From positions 1-22,991 of the forward strand of contig JBQTJJ010000160.1 of NCBI GenBank assembly GCA_052387235.1: a stretch of 22,991 nucleotides of DNA. Direction: 5' to 3'. The position numbers and the translations under genes are program-made. The DNA comes from JBQTJJ01 sp052387235 (lineage in GTDB: Bacteria; Actinomycetota; Acidimicrobiia; Acidimicrobiales; GCA-2861595). Positions 16,597-22,991 of the stretch are shown here, in pieces (the stretch's first letter is position 1; each line of letters starts with the position of its first letter). A model generated the notes under the pieces. It did no database searches and had not been told where the DNA came from. It saw only the letters and a list, made by a program, of their open reading frames with translations.

Positions 16597-17613
16597 ATGA
16601 GAATCGGAGTCGTCGGCGCCACCGGGATGGTCGGCGAGGTCATGCGCTCGATCCTGTCGGAGCGCGCCTTCCCGGCCGAGGAGATGCGCTTCTTCGCCTC
16701 GGCCCGCTCGGCGGGCAGCCGCCTGCCGTGGGGGGCGGGCGACATCGAGGTCGAGGACGCCGACAGTGCCGACTACGCCGGCCTCGACGTGGTGCTGATG
16801 TCGGCCGGGGCCACGCTCTCGCGCCAGCTGGCGCCCCGGGTGGCGGCTGCCGGCGCCGTGGTCGTGGACAACTCGTCGGCGTGGCGGCGCGATCCGGAGG
16901 TGCCGCTGGTGGTGCCCGAGGTCAACGCCGGCGCCCTCGACTCGATCCCCAAGGGCATCGTGGCCAACCCCAACTGCACCACCATGGTGTGCATGCCGCC
17001 CCTCAAGGTCCTGCACGACGAGGCCGGCCTGGTGCGGATGGTGGCCTCCACCTACCAGTGCGTGTCGGGCGGCGGCCGGGCCGGCGTGGCCGAGCTGGAC
17101 GAGCAGGTGCGGGCCGTGGTCGACAAGGCGGCCGAGCTCACGTGGGACGGCGCCGCCGTCGAGTTCCCGCCGCCGTCGAAGTACGTGGCGCCCATCGCCT
17201 TCAACGTCATCCCCTTCGCCGACGCCTACGAGGAGGACGACGAGACGAACGAAGAGCACAAGTTCCGCAACGAGAGCCGGCGCATCCTCGACCTGCCCCA
17301 CCTGAAGGTGTCGTGCACGTGCGTGCGGGTGCCCGTGTTCACGGGCCACTCGGTGAGCATCAACGCCGAGTTCGAGCGGCCGCTCCCACCGGACCGGGCC
17401 CGCGAGCTGCTGGCCGCGGCCCCTGGCGTCCGCCTGGTCGACGTGCCCACCCCGCTCCTGGCCGCCGGCGCCGACCCCTCCTACGCGGGGCGGGTGCGGC
17501 GGGACCCGGGGGCCGAGCACGGGCTGGCCTTCTTCGTGTCGGGGGACAACCTCCGCAAGGGCGCCGCCCTCAACACGGTCCAGATCGCCGAGGCCCTGGC
17601 CGAGCGCCTGTAG
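16597..17613 (+). CDS. asd: Aspartate-semialdehyde dehydrogenase
   Basis: NADPH-dependent reduction of aspartyl phosphate to aspartate semialdehyde, the step after aspartate kinase. The 338-residue product has the nucleotide-binding GVVGATGMVG (4-13), the SAWR loop (94-97), catalytic C127 in NPNCTT, the STYQ(C/A)VSG(G) segment (152-160), R245 (CVRVPVF) and H252 (GHSVSIN). It ends with DNLRKGAALNTVQIAE, a standard C-terminal signature. Complete and of normal length. Transcribed with, and also possibly independently of, ask. A large perfect hairpin follows 13 bp after the stop. Confidence 0.96.
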   Translation: MRIGVVGATGMVGEVMRSILSERAFPAEEMRFFASARSAGSRLPWGAGDIEVEDADSADYAGLDVVLMSAGATLSRQLAPRVAAAGAVVVDNSSAWRRDPEVPLVVPEVNAGALDSIPKGIVANPNCTTMVCMPPLKVLHDEAGLVRMVASTYQCVSGGGRAGVAELDEQVRAVVDKAAELTWDGAAVEFPPPSKYVAPIAFNVIPFADAYEEDDETNEEHKFRNESRRILDLPHLKVSCTCVRVPVFTGHSVSINAEFERPLPPDRARELLAAAPGVRLVDVPTPLLAAGADPSYAGRVRRDPGAEHGLAFFVSGDNLRKGAALNTVQIAEALAERL

Positions 17614-17626
17614 CCCTCCCCCACCC

Positions 17627-17665
17627 CGAGTAAATAGCTCGCCATTTTGGCGAGCTATTTACTCG
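17627..17665. terminator. Perfect 18-bp AT-rich inverted repeat after asd
   Basis: Arms 17627-17644 and 17648-17665 are perfectly complementary over 18 bp, separated by TTT. The left arm reads CGAGTAAATAGCTCGCCA. It is far richer in A+T than anything nearby. There is no U-tract, but a C-run (17614-17626) and a G-run (17671-17677) flank it. Position after asd suggests a terminator; its unusual composition could also mark a dispersed repeat family. Confidence 0.7.
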
Positions 17666-17728
17666 AAAGAGGGGGGGATCGGCGGGCGACGGGATTGGCA
17701 CCGCCCCGGGCGGGGAACACACCCGGGC

Positions 17729-17845
17729 ATGCTCACCATCCTGCTCATCGTCCTTATCGTGCTGCTGCTGGTCGGTGGCATCGGCGGTCCCCGCTACTAC
17801 CGGGGCCGGCGCACCACCGTCGTCCGGGAGCGCGACGTCCTGTAG
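17729..17845 (+). CDS. 38-residue hydrophobic membrane peptide
   Basis: An ATG frame encodes 38 residues: a single membrane helix (MLTILLIVLIVLLLVGGIGG) followed by a basic tail PRYYRGRRTT and ending RERDVL. The helix start resembles small DUF3309-type membrane peptides, but I do not assign it to that family. GGGGAA about 11 nt before the ATG may serve as a ribosome site. It is bracketed by two strong hairpins, after asd (17627-17665) and just after its own stop (17858-17896), which supports an independent small gene. Function unknown. Confidence 0.6.
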   Translation: MLTILLIVLIVLLLVGGIGGPRYYRGRRTTVVRERDVL

Positions 17846-17857
17846 CGCCTGACGTGC

Positions 17858-17896
17858 CCGCCCCGCCGGCCCTGGGCGGTAGGGCCGGCGGGGCGG
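17858..17896. terminator. Strong GC-rich terminator hairpin
   Basis: A perfect 16-bp inverted repeat (arms 17858-17873 and 17881-17896) with a 7-nt loop, starting 12 bp after the small membrane peptide gene and ending 45 bp from the 3' end of the convergent giant gene. Probably terminates both. Confidence 0.8.
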
Positions 17897-17941
17897 AGAA
17901 CGCCCGACGAGTGCGCTCCGGGCGGGTGGGCCGGGCGCGAA

Positions 17942-20900
17942 CTACGGCAGGTGGGCGTCGCTGTGGGCCGACGAGACGATCACCTCCAGCTCCACGAGGC
18001 CTCCCCGCAGGACGTAGGCGTGCACGGCGTTGACGGTTCCCTCGGTGTCCTTGGCGTTGCCAGAGATGCTCTGCTCGTTCAGGATCACCAGAAGGATGCC
18101 GCCGCCGTCCAGGGGAACGGAGACGGTGGTGTTCGGGGTGACCGGGAGCAGTACCGGGATACCGGCGACCTCGACGTTGGTGAAAGTCGTGGCGAACGTC
18201 GTCGTCGGCGTACCCGAGGTGCTGCTCGCGGCGGCCACGTCGAGGACGTCGGCGGTGACGAGCCCCCCGAGGACGCTGGCTCCGGTGACGATCGAGCGGG
18301 CCCTGCTTTCCGGCGAGGGCGTGAGGGACCCGGACGTGGTGCTGTTGCCGGCAGTCGCTTCTGCCACGCCGCCGAGGTCGACGTCGGCGACCTGGTTCGA
18401 CGCCGATCCGCCCAGAGGCGGAAGCACCGCGTCGCCCTGCTTGACCCCGAGGACCGGGCTGTCGACCAGGCTTCCGCCCACGAAGGCGGTGAAGGCCTCA
18501 CCGCTCACGGTGGCCGGCGTCGTGCCGCAGGCCAGGCCCGAGGTGTAGGTGGCGTCGCTCTCGGCATGGGCCACGATGATCTCGCTTCCCACCGGTAGGC
18601 CGGCCAGCGTGTTCAGGATCGTCACATGGATCATGTTGGTCGTGCCGCTGGCGCTGAACATGCCGTCGCTGAACGTCGATGAGCCGGTCTGCTCCCTGAG
18701 CACGGCGCTGGCCAGGGGGATGCCGAGCAGTGTCAGTACCACGTTGGTGTTGGGTGCCACGTTCGCCATGGACTGCCCGTTCACCCTGAGGTTGGTGAAG
18801 GTCGATCCCGTGAAGTTGTAGGACGACGAGGTGGCGGTGGCCACCGACTGCGACACCCCCTTCACCACGTCTGCGGTGATGAAGCCGTTCAGCACGTCGA
18901 CTTCCGCAACCGTGGACGTGGCCGTGCTCCGAGCCTCGGTGTCGACCGCCGATGTCGAGGTCTGGCGCAGCAGTCCGAGGTCCACCACACCGGGCAGGCC
19001 GACCGACGTCAGCTCATCGGCGCCGGCCGCGGGCGACGGTGGTGCGGCGCTCGACGCGGACGGGACCTGGTCGACCAACGAGACTCCCGAGGCCACGACA
19101 TGTGCGCCGTAGGCGGAGCCGTGGGTGACGGAGCCGGCGTTCGAGACCGGTGTCACCACCGGACCGGTGGAGGCCGACTCGGCGTTGTCGGCGCTGATCG
19201 TCGCCGTATTGGAGAGCTCGGACCCGTTGCCCGCCTCGACCAGGACCTTCACCGTCCTCGAGCCTGCCTCGCTCGGTGCAAGGGATCCGATGGTCCAGGT
19301 GATGGTGCTGCCCTCGACACTGCCCCCACCCGAATCAGTCAGGGCCGTTCCGGTGGGAACCGTGTCTGTGAGCACGACGCCCGTGGCCGTCGTCAGGCCG
19401 ATGTTGCCGAAGTCGATCGTGTACGTGAGCGTCCCGCCCGGCACCGCTGTCGTAGGGCAGGCCGTCTTGTTGATAGTGAGCACAGGAGGCGCGTTCACGC
19501 AGAGGGTGTTGCTGTCGCCGGTGCCCCCGGTGATGGTGACGCTGTTGAGGACCGGGAACTGCGTCGGCGAGCACGGCGTACCGCCGGGCTCCACGCCGTC
19601 GAACGGGCCCTTCACCGTGGCCTTGTAGGTGAGCAGCACCGAGTCCATGGCCGGGACCTCGATATCGGTCCAGGTGATGGTGTGTTCCACGGTGTCGACG
19701 GCGCCTTCGTGCGAGACCTCTGAGATGTCGAGGTGGTCGCCGTCATAGGTGTCCACCACGGTGGTCACGCCGTCGGCGTCACCATTGTTCTCCACGAGGA
19801 TCGCGTAGCCGACGGTGTCGCCGATCTCGGCCGACCCCGGGCTGACCGTCTTGTCGGAGCTGAGATCGGGCTTGGCGTCGACGCAGAGGGTCTCGCTGTC
19901 GCCCGTCCCGCCCGTGAGGGTGACGTTGTTGACCACGGGATGCCCGACCTCGCAGCCTGCGTCCGGCGAGGTCGGGAACGTTCCGTCGACGGTGGCCGAG
20001 TAGGTGAGCGTCGTCCGGCTCATCCCGGCCAGCGTCAGGTTGGACCAGGTGATGGTGCCCGCCTCGGGATCCACCGTTCCGCCGTGGGAGACGTCGGAGA
20101 TCAAGAGGTGGTCCTTGTCGTAGCTGTCGACAACCTCTGTCGTGCCCGCCGCATCCCCGGTGTTCTCGACCACGACCGTGTAGACGACCACGTCGCCCAC
20201 CTGTGCGGTTCGTGGGTCCACGGTCTTCTCGGAACCGAGAACGGCCTCGGCGTTGACACAGAGCGTCTCGCTGTCGCCCGTGCCATTGGACAGGGTCACG
20301 CTGTTGACGACCGGGTACTGGTCCGTCTCGCAGGACCCGGGGCCCCCTGAGAAGGTCCCCTTCACGGTGGTCGAGTAGGTGAGCGTCAACGCATCGTCGC
20401 CGGCCACCGTGAGGTCGGTCCAGGTGATGGTTCCGGCCACGGCGTCGACCGTCCCGCCGTGCGAGACGGCGCCGATGGCGAGGTGGTCCTTGTCGTAGTG
20501 GTCGACCACGTCGGTGCTGCCGGCGGCGTGCCCGGTGTTCTCCACGAGGATCTCGTAGACCACCTCGTCGCCGACCTGGGCGACCGTCGGGTTCACGGTC
20601 TTGTCCGCCGTTATCGACGCGACGGCGTTGACGCAGAGCGTGTAGCTGTCGCTGGCCTCGCCCGTGATGGCGACCTCGTTCACGACCGGGTACTGGCCCA
20701 CCCCGCAGATGCCGGGGGGCCCGTCGTAGACGCCGCCGACGGTGGCGTCGTAGGTGAGGATCACAGATCCTTCGGCCGGCACCGAGATGCCCGTCCACGT
20801 GATCGTGCCCTCGGTCGCGTCCACCTCCCCGCCGTTCGAGACATTGGAGATGGTGAGGTGGTCGTTGTCGTAGGAGTCCACGACGGTGGTGGTGCCGTCG

Positions 20901-22564
20901 GCCGGGCCGTCGTTGAGCACCTTGACCTCGTAGCCCACCCTGTCGCCGATGTTGGCGGCCGCCTGGTCGGCGGTCTTCTCCAGCCTGAACTCCGGCTCGG
21001 CTACGACGCAGAGCTGGGCGCCGGCGCCCGTTCCGCCCGTGATGGTGACCGAGTTGAGGACCGGGTACTGGCCGGCGGAGCACGTGCCGCTCGGGCCGGA
21101 GTAGGTGCCGATGACGCTGGCGCTGTAGGTGAAGCTGACCTCGTCGTGCGCCGGGACTTCGACGTCCGACCAGACGATCATGTCGCCGTCGTCCTGGCCG
21201 CCGCCGTCGATGGCCATCGGATCGACGTGCGCCTGGTCGTAGTCGTCACTGACCGTGGTGGTCCCCGGCGCGTTGCCCTCGTTCTTCACCGTGACCGTGT
21301 ACGTGACGGACTGGCCGACCTCCTGGGTGCCGGGCGTGACCGACTTCTCGGAGCTCAGGTCGGGAGCGGCAGCGACGGTGACGATCGTGGTGTTCGAATC
21401 CTTCGGGGGCTCCTCCGCCGTGTCGACCGACCCCGCGTTGGGCACGTCGGTGGATCCGGCCGGGAACGAGTCGGCGAGCGTGGCCCGGAAGGTCATGACC
21501 TGGGGATCGTCCGGCTCCACGCTGGGGAAGCTCCAGGTGAGCGTCGATCCGTTGACCTCGCAGGCCGGGCTGCACGAGCCGACCACGAACGACTGGTTCG
21601 GCTCGAGGATGTCCGACACCTCGACGTCGGTCGCCGGGGCCGCGCCGGTGTTCGTGTAGGTGAGCTGGTAGGTGACCTCGTCACCCGGCTCGGCGGCGAC
21701 CTGGTCGTGATAGGTGGCTCCGTCGTCGATGCTGACCTTCTTGAGGAGGCTCGATTCCGGGCAGTTGCCGGGCGAGATGGGCCTGGTCGAGGTCCGGTCA
21801 GCGAGGGCGGCGTTGATGGAGGTCGACGTCCGGGTCTTCATGTAGGCGCCGGCGAACTGCCCGCACGTGATGTCGCCGATCGTGTCGGTGAGGTTGAGGG
21901 CGGCCTCGCCGAAGTCCCCTGCCTTGTGGCCAGGGATCGAGTTCGGGATGTTCACGGCACCGTCGAAGGTCACGCCCTGTTCGCCGGTGTCCAGGGGGTT
22001 GAAGGTCCCCAGCGTGGTGCTGCCGGGGTCGAACGCCCACTCGAAGGCGCGCACGTTGATGGAGGCGCCACCGTTCTTGGTGTCGAACGAGATGAGGATG
22101 TCGCCGTCGGTCCGCTGCGGCAGGGAGGGGCAGGCCGGGTTGGGTGCGGCCGACTGGAAGAACTCGTAGTCGATGTGGGCGTCGCCGTTCACCCCGGCGC
22201 GGGTGTAGTTGGTGTAGACGAACTGCTTGCCGTCCAGCACGCGGAAGGCGATCTGGCCACCGGTGATGTCGTCCTTGCCGGGCACGCTGGAGTCCGTGCA
22301 GGTCCAGTTGCCGGGCTCCAGCTCCTTGGAACCCTCGGTGAAGCTGTCATCGGCTCTGCCCGACAGGTCGGGGATGGGGGTCAGGTTCGGCGGAGGCGTG
22401 GACCAGTCGATCGCCCCCCCGGCGGGATCGTCGACGAGGTTGCCGTCGATCTCGAAGTCACCGACGCTGCTCCCGGCACGGGCCCCGGGTGCGAAGACGC
22501 CCGCCATCGAGCTTGCGATGACCGCCGCCACAGCCAGCAGAACCTGGACCCGCTTCCCCCGCAT
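17942..22564 (-). CDS. Giant secreted surface protein: seven DUF11 repeats and two COAP domains
   Basis: Predicted exported protein of 1540 residues. Signal peptide (MRGKR, hydrophobic core, likely cleavage after ARA at about 30). An N-terminal globular region (about 31-270) has four Cys residues (C89, C145, C234, C268) and a DGDILISFD strand. Seven Ig-like DUF11 repeats follow at about 272-400, 401-525, 526-649, 650-774, 775-899, 900-1027 and 1028-1142. Repeats 2-6 are close copies with YD-x-DHL, TITW and LCV landmarks. Two COAP domains (about 1150-1340 and 1355-1538) share EQ(S/T), VNA-x-H and AHSDA landmarks with the 375-residue protein encoded at 6343-7470. No sortase motif or C-terminal membrane helix is seen, so surface attachment is unexplained. 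ATG is preceded by GGGGAGG with 5-nt spacing. Likely an adhesin or cell-envelope stalk. Confidence 0.85.
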   Translation of the reverse strand: MRGKRVQVLLAVAAVIASSMAGVFAPGARAGSSVGDFEIDGNLVDDPAGGAIDWSTPPPNLTPIPDLSGRADDSFTEGSKELEPGNWTCTDSSVPGKDDITGGQIAFRVLDGKQFVYTNYTRAGVNGDAHIDYEFFQSAAPNPACPSLPQRTDGDILISFDTKNGGASINVRAFEWAFDPGSTTLGTFNPLDTGEQGVTFDGAVNIPNSIPGHKAGDFGEAALNLTDTIGDITCGQFAGAYMKTRTSTSINAALADRTSTRPISPGNCPESSLLKKVSIDDGATYHDQVAAEPGDEVTYQLTYTNTGAAPATDVEVSDILEPNQSFVVGSCSPACEVNGSTLTWSFPSVEPDDPQVMTFRATLADSFPAGSTDVPNAGSVDTAEEPPKDSNTTIVTVAAAPDLSSEKSVTPGTQEVGQSVTYTVTVKNEGNAPGTTTVSDDYDQAHVDPMAIDGGGQDDGDMIVWSDVEVPAHDEVSFTYSASVIGTYSGPSGTCSAGQYPVLNSVTITGGTGAGAQLCVVAEPEFRLEKTADQAAANIGDRVGYEVKVLNDGPADGTTTVVDSYDNDHLTISNVSNGGEVDATEGTITWTGISVPAEGSVILTYDATVGGVYDGPPGICGVGQYPVVNEVAITGEASDSYTLCVNAVASITADKTVNPTVAQVGDEVVYEILVENTGHAAGSTDVVDHYDKDHLAIGAVSHGGTVDAVAGTITWTDLTVAGDDALTLTYSTTVKGTFSGGPGSCETDQYPVVNSVTLSNGTGDSETLCVNAEAVLGSEKTVDPRTAQVGDVVVYTVVVENTGDAAGTTEVVDSYDKDHLLISDVSHGGTVDPEAGTITWSNLTLAGMSRTTLTYSATVDGTFPTSPDAGCEVGHPVVNNVTLTGGTGDSETLCVDAKPDLSSDKTVSPGSAEIGDTVGYAILVENNGDADGVTTVVDTYDGDHLDISEVSHEGAVDTVEHTITWTDIEVPAMDSVLLTYKATVKGPFDGVEPGGTPCSPTQFPVLNSVTITGGTGDSNTLCVNAPPVLTINKTACPTTAVPGGTLTYTIDFGNIGLTTATGVVLTDTVPTGTALTDSGGGSVEGSTITWTIGSLAPSEAGSRTVKVLVEAGNGSELSNTATISADNAESASTGPVVTPVSNAGSVTHGSAYGAHVVASGVSLVDQVPSASSAAPPSPAAGADELTSVGLPGVVDLGLLRQTSTSAVDTEARSTATSTVAEVDVLNGFITADVVKGVSQSVATATSSSYNFTGSTFTNLRVNGQSMANVAPNTNVVLTLLGIPLASAVLREQTGSSTFSDGMFSASGTTNMIHVTILNTLAGLPVGSEIIVAHAESDATYTSGLACGTTPATVSGEAFTAFVGGSLVDSPVLGVKQGDAVLPPLGGSASNQVADVDLGGVAEATAGNSTTSGSLTPSPESRARSIVTGASVLGGLVTADVLDVAAASSTSGTPTTTFATTFTNVEVAGIPVLLPVTPNTTVSVPLDGGGILLVILNEQSISGNAKDTEGTVNAVHAYVLRGGLVELEVIVSSAHSDAHLP
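19484..21364 (-). repeat. Five tandem DUF11 coding repeats, period about 375 bp
   Basis: Repeats 2-6 of the giant protein are recognisable in the DNA: the segment beginning CAGAG(C/G) recurs near 20260, 20635 and 21010 at a spacing of 375 bp, with further copies near 19880 and 19500. Each unit encodes about 125 residues and one Cys pair. Divergence between units is moderate, so this is an old or relaxed duplication rather than a fresh expansion. Confidence 0.85.
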
Positions 22565-22725
22565 CCCGTCCTCCCCGTCTCGTCGTGGACGGGGACACGC
22601 CTCCGATGGGAGCCGCGATCGTGGTCGTCGCCGACCACCAGCCCCCTCGCCGAGACGCCGCCCTTCCCCCGTTCTGGTGCTACGACCGAAGCCCCCGTAC
22701 GAACTCGGGCCCCGAAGTAGGTCAA

Positions 22726-22769
22726 ATGATGGACCGACCCGAAATGGCTAGTCAATAGTCCGGACCCCG
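22726..22769 (-). promoter_or_regulatory. Promoter with heptad element shared with the other COAP gene
   Basis: Plus strand 22749-22764 is TAGTCAA followed directly by TAGTCCGGA, the same two units found at 7531-7553 but without the intervening GAGTGAC. On the minus strand it contains TTGACT as -35, followed after 18 nt by CATCAT (22731-22726) as a weak -10, the same geometry as the COAP gene at 7470. A second TTGACC (22725-22720) lies just downstream and could be an alternative -35. Confidence 0.5.
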
Positions 22770-22785
22770 AAGATCTCCGCCTAGC

Positions 22786-22814
22786 TCCCCCGAATCCGGT
22801 AATTCCCCCGAATC
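22786..22814. repeat. 11-bp direct repeat
   Basis: TCCCCCGAATC occurs at 22786-22796 and 22804-22814, an 18-bp period, between the giant gene's promoter and the end of the imidazolonepropionase gene. Possible regulator site; nothing else supports a function. Confidence 0.45.
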
Positions 22815-22839
22815 TTCCGGATCGGGAGCCGTCGTGCCT

Positions 22840-22991
22840 TCAGCCTCCCGGGGCGAAGCGTCCCCTGCGGGCAACGGCCCGGCACAGGTCCGCCCCCACC
22901 CAGTAGACGAGCTCCACCGGCCTGGTGGCGTTCCAGATCACGAGGTCGGCGCGGGCGCCCGGGGCCAGCACGCCGACCTCGCCGGCCAGGC
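22840..22991 (-). CDS. hutI: Imidazolonepropionase, C-terminal fragment
   Basis: The last 49 codons of a gene that continues beyond the window, read on the minus strand and stopping at 22840. The peptide contains GVLAPGARADLVIWN, the usual closing phrase of amidohydrolases. The ELVYWVGADLCRAVARRGR tail is typical of imidazolonepropionase, which hydrolyses imidazolonepropionate in histidine degradation. Other amidohydrolase families share the first phrase but not the Y-W-V-G-x-x-L tail. The catalytic metal site is outside the window, so the assignment rests on this tail alone. Confidence 0.75.
   Translation of the reverse strand, partial: LAGEVGVLAPGARADLVIWNATRPVELVYWVGADLCRAVARRGRFAPGG

Larger units (their letters stand above)
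22565..22839. other. Intergenic region upstream of the giant protein gene
   Basis: 275 bp with no gene on either strand that I can support. It holds a ribosome site at its left edge, a heptad/promoter element (22726-22769) and an 11-bp direct repeat (22786-22814). It should carry the promoter of the giant gene, with a predicted leader of about 155 nt, and the 3' end of the imidazolonepropionase gene. Confidence 0.7.

Noticed and set aside
19484..21364. CRISPR-like or intergenic tandem repeat
   Set aside because: The repeat unit is 375 bp, in frame and protein-coding with moderate divergence, so it is a domain array.
20459..22720. 753-codon open frame on the plus strand, antisense to the giant DUF11 gene
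   Set aside because: The minus strand frame has a signal peptide, recognised domains, a ribosome site and proper length. The plus frame is Gly/Val/Arg/Asp-rich shadow sequence without any motif.

Overview
The window reads as a chromosomal segment of a very GC-rich actinobacterium, most likely of class Acidimicrobiia. The signs are near-saturated GC third positions, the actinobacterial order dnaX - ybaB - recR - ... - ask - asd (the same neighbourhood occurs in Mycobacterium tuberculosis), and two large secreted proteins with the choice-of-anchor P (COAP) domain, a domain I know mainly from Acidimicrobiia. The class is an inference; no rRNA gene is present. I see no mobile element, phage gene, tRNA or CRISPR array.

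Layout. 1-180: G/C homopolymer tracts and hairpins. 181-3052 (+): DNA replication/repair block dnaX, ybaB/ebfC, recR. 3122-4636 (+): DUF3352-like lipoprotein. 4643-5833 (-) and 5875-6291 (+): acetyl-CoA acetyltransferase and methylmalonyl-CoA epimerase, divergent from a 41-bp promoter region. 6343-7470 (-): secreted COAP protein. 7709-8596 (+): stand-alone 5'-3' exonuclease. 8644-9318 (-): aat. 9374-12109 (+): acyl-CoA (propionyl-CoA type) carboxylase beta subunit, a tiny epsilon-like subunit and a metallophosphoesterase. 12149-12892 (-): membrane protein with a degenerate GGDEF domain. 13011-13682 (+): S51 (cyanophycinase-like) peptidase. 13705-15132 (-): two tandem cyclophilins, one membrane-anchored and one soluble. 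15337-17613 (+): aspartate kinase, with a probable internal start for a separate regulatory subunit, and aspartate-semialdehyde dehydrogenase. 17729-17845 (+): a 38-residue membrane peptide. 17942-22564 (-): a 1540-residue secreted protein with seven DUF11 repeats and two COAP domains. 22840-22991 (-): C-terminus of imidazolonepropionase.

How the genes fit together. The carboxylase beta subunit and the epimerase belong to the propionyl-CoA to methylmalonyl-CoA route, and the thiolase supplies or consumes acetyl-CoA/acetoacetyl-CoA. ask and asd are the first two steps of the aspartate family of amino acids. Most of the rest are housekeeping genes standing alone.

The most notable signals are regulatory. 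(1) Eight start codons, on both strands, have a TANNNT -10 hexamer ending 6-7 nt before the ATG/GTG, the signature of leaderless transcription. The thiolase/epimerase pair shares one fully overlapping promoter in which each -10 occupies the other's -35 position. (2) The two COAP surface-protein genes, 15 kb apart, are not leaderless. They share an upstream element made of contiguous 7-bp units (TAGTCAA / TAGTCCG, with GAGTGAC interleaved in one of them) overlapping a TTGACT -35, which suggests one dedicated regulator for a surface-protein regulon. (3) The giant protein carries five consecutive DUF11 repeats, each with a Cys pair at 23-24 residue spacing. (4) An unusually AT-rich, perfect 18-bp inverted repeat follows asd.
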